Shown here piece by piece: positions 16,814-27,100 of a stretch of DNA of 41,632 nucleotides. The position numbers were made by a program, and so were the translations under genes. This stretch comes from Rufibacter ruber. GTDB taxonomy: Bacteria > Bacteroidota > Bacteroidia > Cytophagales > Hymenobacteraceae. The first letter of the stretch is position 1. The number at the start of each line of letters is the position of its first letter. Under the pieces are notes generated by a model, which saw only the letters and a program-made list of their open reading frames with translations, ran no database searches and was not told where the DNA came from. The stretch is from assembly GCF_001647275.1 (NCBI RefSeq), contig NZ_LRMM01000042.1:1-41632 (forward strand), in the 5' to 3' direction.

Positions 16814-18046
16814 ATGAATTTTCATAACCAGATTATAAAAGGAGCGGCGTTGCTGTTGCTGCTCTCTACAGCTTCATGTTCCTCTGAGAAAATTGATTCA
16901 GGAGAGGAGACACAACAGAAGCCCGTGAACACAGATATCAACTCCTTAAAGTTCAAAGTGGAGGAGGCCCCAGAATGGACGGCCCTTTTCAAAAGGAACT
17001 CTGGGTGGTTTGGGGCCGACGGCATCTTTGCCATTCCTAAAAACGGAGTAGATACAGCAGGAGCCGGGAAAAGCACCGAAACCATGCTGGTTTTCAGCGA
17101 TACCATGATAGGGGATATTAAAGACGGCAAGTTGAGCCCCGGTTATAAAATGATTCACAACTCGGTAGCCATCATCAAAGGGAGCACTCCTTCGCCGGAG
17201 AACATTACCTTTTACTGGGACAAAAACGCAGCGGGGCAGCACAAATCCGTTTTTGAGCCAAAAACACCTGCCACCAAAGACGGTGATTATTATTGGTTAG
17301 GAGACGGCTTTGTCAACACCGCCAAGAACAATGATACCTACATTTTCGGGTACCGCGTGCGGGACACCGGGGCGCAGGTGTTTGGGTTTCAGGAAGTGGG
17401 CAATGCCTTGATTATCATTCCAGCGGGCAGCAAGCCGCCATTCAAAGACCAGCGCCAAATGGATACGCCCTTCTACCTGGCAGGCAGTAATCCTGAGGAG
17501 TACGGGTCATTGGGTGCAGGCATTTTTGTGAACACCAAAGAGGCTGGGGCGCCTAAACCTGATGGGTATGTGTACGTGTACGGGGTGCGGGGCAAAGCAA
17601 AAAACGTGATCCTGGCCAGAGTGCTTCCCGCTGATATTGAGAATTTTGGCAAATGGCGTTACTGGGACGGGGCAGGCTGGAGCGAAGACATCAACAAACT
17701 CGCTAACATCACAGACCGAGCCTCTAATGAGTTAAGCGTGACGCCGCTGCCAGACGGGCGGTACGCCATGGTTTTCCAGACCGATGGTATTGGCAGGACC
17801 GTAGGCCTGCGACTGGGGCTTAGCCCGCAGGGACCTTTCGGCCCTATCATTAACCTCTGGGACTGTACCGAAGACATAAAAATGGACAAGGATTTCATTG
17901 TCTATAACGCCAAAGTACACTCCAACCTTTCTGAGCCTGGTGAGCTGTTGATCAGCTACAACGTGAACTCCTTTGACTTCTTCAAAGACATTCTGGTACA
18001 TCCTAATCTCTACCGCCCACGGTTTATTAAAGTAAAACTGCAATAG
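16814..18046 (+). CDS. DUF4185 lipoprotein A (putative glycoside hydrolase)
   Basis: The lipobox STASC marks it as a lipoprotein. The domain is the DUF4185 beta-propeller, with LVFSDTMIGDI, YYWLGDGF, PDGYVYVYGVRG and GELLISYNVNSFDFF. From family knowledge recalled here, some DUF4185 proteins act as endo-D-arabinanases (GH183); whether that holds here is unknown. Acidic residues in FSDT and WLGDGF are candidate active-site residues. It is the most divergent of three copies in this locus (others at 18187 and 21142). Length 410 residues. A dispersed palindrome lies on each side. Confidence 0.82.
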   Translation: MNFHNQIIKGAALLLLLSTASCSSEKIDSGEETQQKPVNTDINSLKFKVEEAPEWTALFKRNSGWFGADGIFAIPKNGVDTAGAGKSTETMLVFSDTMIGDIKDGKLSPGYKMIHNSVAIIKGSTPSPENITFYWDKNAAGQHKSVFEPKTPATKDGDYYWLGDGFVNTAKNNDTYIFGYRVRDTGAQVFGFQEVGNALIIIPAGSKPPFKDQRQMDTPFYLAGSNPEEYGSLGAGIFVNTKEAGAPKPDGYVYVYGVRGKAKNVILARVLPADIENFGKWRYWDGAGWSEDINKLANITDRASNELSVTPLPDGRYAMVFQTDGIGRTVGLRLGLSPQGPFGPIINLWDCTEDIKMDKDFIVYNAKVHSNLSEPGELLISYNVNSFDFFKDILVHPNLYRPRFIKVKLQ

Positions 18047-18076
18047 GTTTAGAGATTCTATTCTTTACTTCTTGGT

Positions 18077-18117
18077 TTCCGTTTTCCTGTTTTCTTGAAA
18101 ACAGCCCGAAAACGGAA
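18077..18117. repeat. Dispersed palindrome, copy 6
   Basis: Arms TTCCGTTTTC.CTGTTTTC and GAAAACAG.C.GAAAACGGAA, 30 bp after the DUF4185 A stop codon. Confidence 0.75.
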
Positions 18118-18186
18118 ATAGACCCTTAAGCACTAGAGGTTGAATCTGTCTCATTAAAATCATTTGAAACCAAGGTCACTTCTTCC

Positions 18187-19422
18187 ATGATGCAAAGTCA
18201 TTTTCCCCGCTGCTTAAAAAGGAGGCCTTCTCGGTACTTGCCCTTTGGGCTTTTGTGTTTGCTGGGGGCTGGTTGTCAGAAGGATAAGCTGGTGGCGCAA
18301 AATGAGAAAACATCTCAAGCCCCTACTTCTCAACTGGAGGTTGTGGCAGATCAGAAATGGGATAAAATGCTGGTGCGCACATCGGGGTGGCTAGGCGGGG
18401 ACGGACTTTACAGCATGCCCTTGGACGGAGTCAGAAGAACGGGCGGCACCGGAAAGGCAGAGACCTTTCTGTGGTTCAGTGACACCATTGTGGGCGAAAT
18501 AGAGGAAGATTCCCTGCAGCCGGGTTGGGAAATGATCCATAACTCGGTGGGGTACCTGCGGGGCAATTCGCCTGATCCCAGTAAAATAGATTTCCACTGG
18601 GGCAAAGACGAAATAGGGAAACCTGCCGCCATGTTCCATCCCAACACAGCCCAAGCACAACCGGGAGATTACTATTGGCTGGGTGACGGTTTCTTCAACC
18701 ACCGCAGAGACAGCACGCTCTACCTCTTCGCATACCGCATCAAAAAGATGCCAGGGGGGGTGTATCCGTTTGAAGATGTGGGGGTTTCTTTAATCGCGTT
18801 GCCCAAAGGCAGCCGTCCGCCCTTCAAGAACCACCGTCAGCTAGACACTCCTTTGTTCCAGAAAGACAGCCAAGGCAAAGGGAAAGTAGTGTTCGGGGTG
18901 GCCGTTTTGGCGAATACCATTGGTGCGGGGGCTCCCAAACCAGATGGCTACGTGTATGTGTACGGCGTGCGTGGAATTGGGAAGGAACTTCTGGTGGCCA
19001 GAGTCAAGGACGAAGCTTTTGAGGACTTCAGCCAGTGGCGCTACTGGGACGGAAACAGTTGGAATATAGACATTCATCAAGCAGCCGCGCTGACCAACAG
19101 GGTCTCCAATGAGATGAGCGTGACCTTTCTGGAAGATGGGCGGGTATTGGCCACTTACCAGTTAGACACGGATGCCCCTACCGTCATGGTTCAGGCAGGA
19201 CAAACGCCTGTGGGACCGTTCCAACCGGCAAAAAAAATTTTTGAGACCCCAGAGATTTATAATGATCTGGACTTCTACACCTATAATGCCAAGGCCCATC
19301 CGCATCTCTCCAAACCAGGCGAGCTGTTGATCAGCTACAACGTGAACTCCTTTGACTTCTTCAAGGATATTCTGGTACATCCCAACCATTACCGCTCCCG
19401 GTTTATCAAAGTGAAATTGTAA
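18187..19422 (+). CDS. DUF4185 lipoprotein B (putative glycoside hydrolase)
   Basis: Second DUF4185 copy, 411 residues, with an LLGAGC lipobox near residue 30 behind a basic N terminus. It shares FLWFSDTIVGEIEEDSLQ, YYWLGDGFFNHRRDST, YRIKKMPGGVYPFEDVGVS and ELLISYNVNSFDFFKDI with copy C at 21142. The two are much closer to each other than to copy A, so a recent duplication is likely. It is followed by a palindrome and the esterase gene. Expected in the periplasm or on the cell surface. Confidence 0.82.
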   Translation: MMQSHFPRCLKRRPSRYLPFGLLCLLGAGCQKDKLVAQNEKTSQAPTSQLEVVADQKWDKMLVRTSGWLGGDGLYSMPLDGVRRTGGTGKAETFLWFSDTIVGEIEEDSLQPGWEMIHNSVGYLRGNSPDPSKIDFHWGKDEIGKPAAMFHPNTAQAQPGDYYWLGDGFFNHRRDSTLYLFAYRIKKMPGGVYPFEDVGVSLIALPKGSRPPFKNHRQLDTPLFQKDSQGKGKVVFGVAVLANTIGAGAPKPDGYVYVYGVRGIGKELLVARVKDEAFEDFSQWRYWDGNSWNIDIHQAAALTNRVSNEMSVTFLEDGRVLATYQLDTDAPTVMVQAGQTPVGPFQPAKKIFETPEIYNDLDFYTYNAKAHPHLSKPGELLISYNVNSFDFFKDILVHPNHYRSRFIKVKL

Positions 19423-19442
19423 GAGCAAAAGCTAAGCACAGG

Positions 19443-19485
19443 TGCGTTTTTGGCCTCTTTTGGTCAAAATAGCCCCAAAACAGAA
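19443..19485. repeat. Dispersed palindrome, copy 7
   Basis: Arms TGCGTTTTTGGCCTCTTTTG and CAAAATAG.CC.AAAACAGAA, 20 bp after the DUF4185 B stop codon; somewhat degenerate. Confidence 0.65.
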
Positions 19486-19517
19486 TTTATCTACTCAACA
19501 AGTGAATGCGTTGCCAC

Positions 19518-21068
19518 ATGAAAAGAAGTTTCTATGCACTGCTGATTTTGTTTTGCCTGTCAGGAGCTACTTTGAGCAACGCAGACAGTTATGAAAAACA
19601 AATTTCCTCTCAGGAAAACGTAGTGGAGGTTGAATTCTCTGTGGCTTCCATTCTGCAGAGCAACATGGTGGTACAGCAGGCGAAACCGTTTACCCTGTGG
19701 GGGACTGCCCCCGCTGGCGACACCGTGTTTCTTGCTGCTGACTGGACAGGCACTCAAGTTCCTGCTGTGGCAGATGCCGCTGGCCAATGGAAAGGGCAGT
19801 TGCCCGTACCCGCCGCCCAACCCAATGACTTCACCCCGCATGCCATCACCGTCTTCTCAAAAGGTAAAAAGATCATTCTGTCAAACGTGCTCATTGGAGA
19901 AGTATGGCTCTGCAGCGGGCAGTCTAACATGGACATGGAAATGAAGCCCCAGCTGCCGTGGCTGAGAGGTGTATTGAACCATGAAGAAGAGATTGCGGCA
20001 GCGAACCACCCGGCCATACGGCTGATCAATATTGAGAACAGTTTCAAAAAGGAGCCCCAGGCAAATGCCAAAGGAACCTGGCTGGTCTGCTCCCCTGAAA
20101 CCGCAGGAGACTTCAGCGGAGTGGCTTATTTCTACGGGCGTGAACTATTGCAAAAACTCAAAGTACCTATCGGTTTGGTGGTGGCCTCGGTAGGAGGTTC
20201 GGCCTGCCAGGCCTGGGCCAGCCGTGAAGCCCTGCAAACAGACCCTGTGGTCAAAGCCAAGTATCTCACACCGTATGACCTGAGCCCGCAAGCGAAAGAA
20301 AACCTGGATTCCATTAAGACTTTGGAGAAACTGTTTGAGGTGCTGGAAAGGCCTACCTTGCTGTATAACGCCATGATCCATCCGCTTAAGAACCTTTCTG
20401 TCAAAGGCTTCCTCTGGTACCAGGGAGAGTCAAATAAAAAAGACGGAAGTGCTTACACCCGCCTGTGCACGGCCATGCTCCAAGGCTGGCGGAAGGATTT
20501 TGCCCAGGGAGACCTACCTTTCTATTTTGTACAGGTCACGCCCTACAACTGGGAAGAGAAAGATTCTACCTTAACCTATTACGCCAAACTCCGCGAAGCC
20601 CAGGAGGCCGTGTTGCAGGTAAAGAACACGGGCATGGCGGTCACCATGGATATTGGGGAGGTCAATGACATTCATCCGCGTAATAAAAAAGACGTGGGGG
20701 TACGCCTGGCAAAAATTGCCTTCGCCAAAACCTATGGGCAACCAGAAATTGTGCATCAAGGGCCGACCTTCCAATCTTTTACGTGGAAGGGAAACACGGT
20801 AAGGATTACCTTCCGGAAGGAGGGCCTGGGCTCTGGTTTAACCACCTCAGACGGATTGGCACCCAAACATTTCTATGTGGCTGGCAAGGATCAGGTTTTT
20901 TACCCTGCCACCGCAGAAATAGTGAGGGACCAGATTTGGCTCACCTCAGAGAAGGTGAAAAAGCCAGTAGCCGTACGGTATGCCTTTACAAACTTTCCCG
21001 TGACGAATCTGGCCAACAAAGAAGGCTTGCCCGCCCAGCCTTTCCGCACAGACTCTTGGGAGAAGTAA
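19518..21068 (+). CDS. Sialate O-acetylesterase-family (SASA) carbohydrate esterase
   Basis: A secreted SGNH-type esterase that removes acetyl groups from sugars. Numbered from the upstream ATG at 19506, the motifs are GQSNM with nucleophile Ser about 140, GESN at 307-310 and NDIHPRN with Asp 388 and His 390. The start at 19518 (MKRSFYALLILF) gives a clean signal peptide; the ATG at 19506 is possible. The 516-residue length fits. It lies between two near-identical DUF4185 genes, so deacetylation probably clears the way for those enzymes. The name sialate is family usage; plant-type acetylated glycans are just as likely. Confidence 0.88.
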   Translation: MKRSFYALLILFCLSGATLSNADSYEKQISSQENVVEVEFSVASILQSNMVVQQAKPFTLWGTAPAGDTVFLAADWTGTQVPAVADAAGQWKGQLPVPAAQPNDFTPHAITVFSKGKKIILSNVLIGEVWLCSGQSNMDMEMKPQLPWLRGVLNHEEEIAAANHPAIRLINIENSFKKEPQANAKGTWLVCSPETAGDFSGVAYFYGRELLQKLKVPIGLVVASVGGSACQAWASREALQTDPVVKAKYLTPYDLSPQAKENLDSIKTLEKLFEVLERPTLLYNAMIHPLKNLSVKGFLWYQGESNKKDGSAYTRLCTAMLQGWRKDFAQGDLPFYFVQVTPYNWEEKDSTLTYYAKLREAQEAVLQVKNTGMAVTMDIGEVNDIHPRNKKDVGVRLAKIAFAKTYGQPEIVHQGPTFQSFTWKGNTVRITFRKEGLGSGLTTSDGLAPKHFYVAGKDQVFYPATAEIVRDQIWLTSEKVKKPVAVRYAFTNFPVTNLANKEGLPAQPFRTDSWEK

Positions 21069-21141
21069 ATCATTTTCTTTTACCGCACCTTTTAAGCAGC
21101 GCATTCTCCAATAGCTTATCACTATCAAACAAAAGATAAAT

Positions 21142-22380
21142 ATGTTCCTCAAACACTGCACTAAAGTATTTGGCTATAGCTTCCTTTCTGTTGCGGCCAC
21201 GTCATTTCTTCTCACAGGCTGTGCTGAAAAACAAAACACTGCCGAAGAGCCAACGGTAAATTCAAGTACAGCAGAATTGGATTCCCAACAAGTCAAGGCT
21301 GTTTCTGTGCCTCAATGGGAGCAGATGCTGCAGCACAATTCTGGTTGGCTAGGTGCCGATGGCATTTACAGTGTAGCCTTGAACGGCGTGGAGAAAGCCG
21401 GCCAAGCTGATAGCGCCAATACCTTTTTCTGGTTCAGTGACACCATTATCGGTGAGGTGAAGGGAGATTCTCTTCAGGCCGATTGGGAGATGATCCATAA
21501 CTCGGTGGGGTACATGCAGGGCGCTACGCCAGATCCTGCAAAGATTAAATTCCACTGGAAAAAGAATGGGCAAGGTCTTTCTGAGTCCATGTTTGAGCCG
21601 CACACTCCTAATTCCCAACCCGATGACTACTATTGGTTAGGCGACGGCTTCTTCAACCACAGCAAAGACAGCACCATCTACCTCTTTGCGTACCGTATCA
21701 AGAAGCTTCCTAGCGGGGTATATCCTTTTGAAGATGTGGGGGTGTCACTCATTGCGTTGCCCAAAGGCAGCCGACCGCCCTTTGAGAAGCACCGCCAAGT
21801 AGACACTCCTTTGTTTCTGAAAGACAGCAAAGGCAAAGGAAAAGTGGTGTTTGGGGTGGCGGTTCTTGCCAATACGGTGGGCGCCAGAGCCCCTAAACCA
21901 GACGGCTACATCTATGTGTACGGCATAAGAGGCGAGAAGAAGGAGCTGCTGGTGGCACGAGTGAAAGATCAGGAGTTTGAAGACTTCAGCCAGTGGCGGT
22001 ACTGGGACGGGGCAAATTGGGGTGAAGATATTCACAGAGCGGCAGCCCTCACCAACCGGGTTTCCAATGAGATGAGCGTCTCCTTTATGGAAGACGGAAG
22101 AGTGTTGGCGGCTTACCAGTTAGACACCAATTCTCCGGTGGTGGCCATACAGGCTGGGCAAACGCCCGCCGGGCCATTTCAACCAGCTAAAAAGATCTAT
22201 GAGACGCCTCAGATCTATGAGGATCTTGATTTCTACACCTACAATGCCAAGGCGCACCCGCACCTTTCTAAACCTGGTGAATTGTTAATAAGTTACAATG
22301 TAAACTCATTTGACTTTATTGCTGATATTCACAAGCACCCTCACCACTTACGGCCTAGGTTTGTCTCTTTGAAATATTGA
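21142..22380 (+). CDS. DUF4185 lipoprotein C (putative glycoside hydrolase)
   Basis: Third DUF4185 copy, 412 residues, lipobox LLTGC near residue 27. It is strongly similar to copy B: FFWFSDTIIGEVKGDSLQ, YYWLGDGFFNHSKDST, FEDVGVSLIALPKGSRPPF and ELLISYNVNSFDF. The C terminus differs (FIADIHKHPHHLRPRF), so B and C have begun to diverge. It is the last gene of the locus, convergent with rtcB 160 bp away. Confidence 0.82.
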   Translation: MFLKHCTKVFGYSFLSVAATSFLLTGCAEKQNTAEEPTVNSSTAELDSQQVKAVSVPQWEQMLQHNSGWLGADGIYSVALNGVEKAGQADSANTFFWFSDTIIGEVKGDSLQADWEMIHNSVGYMQGATPDPAKIKFHWKKNGQGLSESMFEPHTPNSQPDDYYWLGDGFFNHSKDSTIYLFAYRIKKLPSGVYPFEDVGVSLIALPKGSRPPFEKHRQVDTPLFLKDSKGKGKVVFGVAVLANTVGARAPKPDGYIYVYGIRGEKKELLVARVKDQEFEDFSQWRYWDGANWGEDIHRAAALTNRVSNEMSVSFMEDGRVLAAYQLDTNSPVVAIQAGQTPAGPFQPAKKIYETPQIYEDLDFYTYNAKAHPHLSKPGELLISYNVNSFDFIADIHKHPHHLRPRFVSLKY

Positions 22381-22539
22381 TACCATAAAGATTCCTGTAG
22401 AGGATTTCTAAATGTTTCACATCCCTTTTAACAAAGACGGATGTTTGCTTTCTGTACTGTTGTGCCAAACAGGTCAAAAACAGAAGGTAGTATTAAAGCA
22501 TAGGTTTTACATCAAAGTTATACTAGAGGGCTTCTTAAT

Positions 22540-23964
22540 TCACTCCCCCTCCAGATACTGTTCATCCCCACACATGCGCACGATCTTCGGTGTGAAAGTC
22601 CCCACCACGTCTACCAGTTCCTGCTGGGCGGCCATGACCTGGTGGATGTCTTTGTAGGCCATGGGCGCTTCGTCCAGGCCAGAACCGATAAGCTCTACGC
22701 CCGCTTCCTCTAGATGCTGTTTCACCATGGCGGGGGAAAGGGTGTTCTTGGCCAGGGTGCGGGATAGCTGGCGTCCGGCCCCGTGCGAGGCGGAGTTCAC
22801 CGAGGCCGCCGTTCCGCGCCCGCGCACAATGAAGCCGGGGGCCGTCATGGAGCCCGGGATAATCCCCAGCACGCCCAGGCCCGCGGGCGTGGCGCCTTTG
22901 CGGTGCACAATCAGTTCCTGGCCCTGCGCGTCCAGCTCTTTCCAGGCGAAGTTATGGTGGTTCTCTACCAGAGCCAGCGGCTCCAGCGCCAGGGCCTGCG
23001 CCAGCCGCGCATGGATCTGGTGGTGGCACGCACTGGCGTAGTCGCCGGCCAGGTTCATGGCGAGCCAGTATTCCTGTCCCGCCTCAGAGTTCAGGTCCAG
23101 CCACGCCAGATGGCGCGCCTCCGGCGGGAGCGGGCACGCCTGCATGGCCAGCTTGGTGTAATGGCCCGCAATGGCCGCCCCCATGCCGCGCGAACCTGAG
23201 TGCGACAGCACGGCCAGGTATTCGCCCACGGGCAACCCGAACTCATTCTGCGCATCAGAGAGCGCCACCGTCCCGAACTCCACAAAGTGGTTTCCGCCGC
23301 CCGAGGAACCCAACTGCGCAAACGCCCGGTCCTTCAGACCGCGCAGCACGGGAATCTCCGCAAATTCCGTCCGGTCAATAACTGCGTGCTCCAGGGGTTT
23401 CTGGAACGTGGCCCTCCCGAAGCGGGTGTTGTCCAGCAGAATCTTCTTGAGGGTATCGCGCTCCCGTGTGATGAGATCAGCGGGGGCAGGGTAGAGGGTG
23501 AGGCACATGCGGCAGCCAATGTCCACGCCCACACCGTAGGGAATCACCGCGTTGCGTGTGGCCAGCACCCCGCCAATGGGCAGGCCGTAACCTTGGTGGG
23601 CATCGGGCATGAGGGCGCCCGCCACCGCCACGGGCAAGCGCATGGCCGTCTCCATCTGGCGTCTGGCGCCGTTCTGAATACCTGCCCCGTCATACACCGC
23701 AAACGGCAGCGGTGCTGGGTGCAGGGGAATCATGGCGGGTGTCTTAGGGGCCGTCAAGGCCTCGGCCAGCGGGGCCAGGGTGGCGTGCGTCAGGAACTCG
23801 GCGGGTTGCGCCAGGACCTGGGCCAACAGATGGCGTTGTTCATCCTGAGGCGTGGTGGCAAAGTGTTCCGCCAACAGGCGAAGGGCCAAGCCCATGGTTT
23901 TGTCTTGTGGGTAGCCTAGTGCCAGCAGGTCTTTGCCGGTGAGCGTGGAGGGGACGTGTGTCAT
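22540..23964 (-). CDS. rtcB: RtcB-family RNA ligase
   Basis: It joins RNA ends with 2',3'-cyclic phosphate or 3'-phosphate to 5'-OH ends, using GTP and Mn2+, and repairs cleaved tRNAs and rRNAs. The 474-residue protein has DAHQGYGLPIGGV (about 121-133), GVDIGC with metal-ligand Cys about 151, GGNHFVEF (about 223-230), LSHSGSRG with His about 255, NHHNF, and SASHGAGR whose His about 394 corresponds to the guanylylated His. All catalytic residues seem present. No RtcA cyclase or archease gene is in the window. A shared operator lies 46 bp upstream, the same as for rsr and the WYL gene. An orphan copy of its 3' end lies at 5353-5496. Confidence 0.95.
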   Translation of the reverse strand: MTHVPSTLTGKDLLALGYPQDKTMGLALRLLAEHFATTPQDEQRHLLAQVLAQPAEFLTHATLAPLAEALTAPKTPAMIPLHPAPLPFAVYDGAGIQNGARRQMETAMRLPVAVAGALMPDAHQGYGLPIGGVLATRNAVIPYGVGVDIGCRMCLTLYPAPADLITRERDTLKKILLDNTRFGRATFQKPLEHAVIDRTEFAEIPVLRGLKDRAFAQLGSSGGGNHFVEFGTVALSDAQNEFGLPVGEYLAVLSHSGSRGMGAAIAGHYTKLAMQACPLPPEARHLAWLDLNSEAGQEYWLAMNLAGDYASACHHQIHARLAQALALEPLALVENHHNFAWKELDAQGQELIVHRKGATPAGLGVLGIIPGSMTAPGFIVRGRGTAASVNSASHGAGRQLSRTLAKNTLSPAMVKQHLEEAGVELIGSGLDEAPMAYKDIHQVMAAQQELVDVVGTFTPKIVRMCGDEQYLEGE

Positions 23965-24009
23965 GGTTCAACGTGTTGGTTGGTTTACGCTGGCAAAGCA
24001 AAAGACCAT

Positions 24010-24043
24010 GTGCGCAGGCTTTTTGCGCAGGTGCAGGAAAGGT
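24010..24043 (-). promoter_or_regulatory. Shared operator/promoter region of rtcB
   Basis: Half-sites TGCGCA at 24011-24016 and 24024-24029 have starts 13 bp apart, with a CTTTTT run between, nearly identical to the rsr site and including the flanking GGTG and GGAAAG. In transcript sense TTTGC begins 13 bases after the second half-site, exactly as at rsr. No canonical -33 TTG is evident. Confidence 0.78.
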
Positions 24044-24060
24044 TGACATATTTTTGCAGG

Positions 24061-24103
24061 TGCGTTTTTGGCCTGATTTCAGAAAAACAGGCTAAAAACG
24101 GAA
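24061..24103. repeat. Dispersed palindrome, copy 8
   Basis: Arms TGCGTTTTTGGCCTG and CAGGC.AAAAACGGAA. It lies between the rtcB operator and the terminator of the upstream giant gene. Confidence 0.75.
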
Positions 24104-24126
24104 AGTGATTGGTCAGTTGTGCTATA

Positions 24127-24157
24127 AAAAAAGGCCAGAAAATGAATTCTGGCCTTT
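24127..24157 (-). terminator. Intrinsic terminator of the NHL/TIG gene
   Basis: On the minus strand AAAGGCCAGAA pairs with TTCTGGCCTTT around a short loop and runs into seven T residues. It starts 20 bp after the stop at 24177, so it isolates rtcB from the upstream gene. Confidence 0.85.
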
Positions 24158-24176
24158 GCTTTACACGAAGTGTGCC

Positions 24177-27100
24177 TTATAATATTGAAATCCTTTTCAG
24201 CACCTTTCCGCGTTGGGTTTCTATGATAAGCAAGTATAGGCCTGCCTGATGGTGTTGAAGATTCACCTCTATTTGCCCCGTCTGGGTAGTCGCAACTGCG
24301 GTCTGATATACCTGTTTGCCCGTTGAATCAAACACCTTGACAGATTGTACATCAAAATCAGCTTTGATAAAATCTACAATGAATTTTCCTGTGCTGGGAT
24401 TAGGGTATACTTGAATGGATTGGTCAGGGGTTAGTTCTTCAACGGTAAAGCTTTTGGTATCACGTCCGCCAAGGCCGGCCACCATAACATTCCCAGTAGT
24501 GGCTCCCCTAGGGACCCGCACTTTCAGAACGGTTTCAGATGCGCTCAATATCAATGCCTTAATACTTCCAAACATAACAGTGTCTTGCTCGCCAAAGGTA
24601 TTAAAGTGGTCACCTTTGAGCTCTACCACTGTTCCTACGCTACCTTGAGCCGGCAATATCTGTGTTAGTATTGGGGCGGGAATTACTTCAAAGGCCTTTG
24701 ATGCAGTCCCCCCGGGAGTGGTAACCTTTACAGTGCCTGAGGTGGCACCTGCCGGTACCCGCACCAGCAATTGGCTTTCACTGGCCTGGAGCACTTCGGC
24801 TGAAAGACTGTTAAAGTTTACGGTATTTCGCTGAGCCGTTGGCGCAAAATTGGTGCCTTGCAGGGAAAGGTTTCCGCCCACACGCTGTCTATTCAAGTTA
24901 AATCCAGAAATGACAGGGGGGGGCCAAACCTGATAGGTGCCAACGCTGGTAACCTGGCCACCCTTGGTTTGAATGATGAATTTATTTGAACCTGCCCCGG
25001 TGGGTATTTTAATAGTAACCGCGTTTGCTCCTATGCTTAAAATTTCACAGGTGAGCGTACCTAACATCACGCTTTCTACTAGTTCAGAAGTTAAATGATT
25101 TCCCTCTAGCGTTACCTCTGCACCTATGATGCCTTCAGCCGGGGCAAAGCGCGTCAAAATGGGCGGTTGGTACACGGTAAAGTTTGTGGTGCTGGAGCCA
25201 TTCCCGTTTTCTGTGACTACTTTTATTTTTCCGGAGCTGGCTCCGGTGGGAACTTTCACTTTCAGGGTGGTGCCGGTACTTTCTAGTACTTCAGCCTTGA
25301 TCTGGTTAAAAAAGACTTGATTGCCGGCGGCGGTGGGGGCAAATTTTGATCCTGTCAGGAGAACCTCTGCTCCAAATTTCCCCGCCCTAGGCGAAAAAGA
25401 AGAAAGTTCAGGGTGGTGCCACACCATGAAGAGTTCTTGGCTTTCTACCTTTCCGCCCAACGTCTTCACTTCCACCTTCCCTTTTAATGCCGCTTCAGGC
25501 ACTTGTACTTTTAAATAGGTGAGGGTGGCTTCCTGTACAGTGGCAGCTACTCCGTTAAAGGTAACTGTATCTTGTCGTGCTTCCGGTGAAAAATGGTTGC
25601 CAGTGATGGTAACAACTTCGCCAGGAACTGCCTCATTGGGTGTGATGGCAGTTATTGTAGGCTTTTGGTAGACAGTGAATTCTTCAAGGCTTGAAACTGC
25701 GCCGTCTGGAGTAACCACTTTAATCTTACCACTAACTGCAGTGGCCGGGACTATTGCTTTTATTTCAGTTGCGCTCGCCCATAACACCTGAGCGGCTATT
25801 CCATTGAAGGCTACTTTGTTTTCGGCGGCTACCGCCGAAAAGTTTTTCCCTGTGATCGTTACCGGGGTGCCTATGCGGCTTTGGATAGGGGAAAAACTGC
25901 TTATTGCGGGAGAGGCAACAATTTCACTGGCCTTCAGCTGCTGATCGGCTATAACCGGTGGCAAGTCATAGATGCGGTTCTGCGTGGTATTGGTTCTAAC
26001 TGGCTCATTAAAGTCAAAAAAGATATCAGCATAATTCTCAATCAGATGCTTCTCTGGTAGGTCTGCTTTAGGTTTGATGCTGAACTGGATGGCCCCATTG
26101 CTACCTGCCTGGTTGGTACCGCTGTCTGGCAGCATGATGTTATTGAAGGTGAAAGTAAGAATGGGTCTTTCTTTGCCCGAAACGGTGAGCCGGTACGGGT
26201 GAGAGACTGCGCCAATTTTAAACGTGCTCAAATCTAAATCTGATGACAGTGTGTCTACCACCACCACTTTGTAGGCTACATCATTGCCTGTATTCTGGAA
26301 CCGGATGGTGTATTTGAGCGGGGCATTGGTGGGGGTATAGCGTTCTGGAGTAAGGCCAACTGGAACTACCTGTTTGTCATTAGGATCAAAAGAGTCTGTG
26401 ATGGGAAGGCATTCCTCAGCTATTTCCGGTTCTGACTCATCTGGTTGATAAGCCAACATGGCAACATCTGGCAGGCCGGTTACATTGGCTTTCTGCATTT
26501 CAAGATTTGCACTAGCAATAGTTTTGTGAGGGTGCCCCTGGGGCTGATCTGCCTCTACTCTAACCACACGGCTGTCTGTTTGGAACCGAAGCACCAGGCT
26601 GTCGCCAGTGGCAAGTTTATATTTACCGGTCAGTGATAGTGCTAAATTTTGATACACTCTATAAGTAAGGCTATCAGACATGTTCGCCACCCCTTTATTG
26701 CTAATGACAAACCTTGCCTGACCCTCTTGGGTAACTTTGCCAAGTACTCCCATGTAAGAATTATCCCAATGAGGCTTTGGCGAATAGATATTGTTAGGGG
26801 TGATCCAAACTTTAGTACAAACGGTAAGGCCCCGTATGGACGGATCATCACAGGATACCTTGTCCCTAATGAAAATAGTGCCAGATTGATTGGGGTTAAG
26901 ATCACCTACTAAAAAAACATAATTTCCTTTAGCATCTATGTAATGAGGGATAGATGCTGAAATAAAATGTATCTGTGGCGGCAACTGTACTGTTACCTTA
27001 GCTTGGTAGGCTGTTGCAAACCCTTTATTAGCATAGGTAACAGTTGTAAGATTCTCCATACACCTACGGCGGCGGTTAGAGGTGATGTTTACAGTAAGAA

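Noticed and set aside
23962-24031. Sigma54-type promoter at rtcB, as used by RtcR systems
   Set aside because: A TGG...TTTGC pair is present but the spacing is one base off the GG-N10-GC rule, rsr lacks it, and no RtcR-like activator is in the window.
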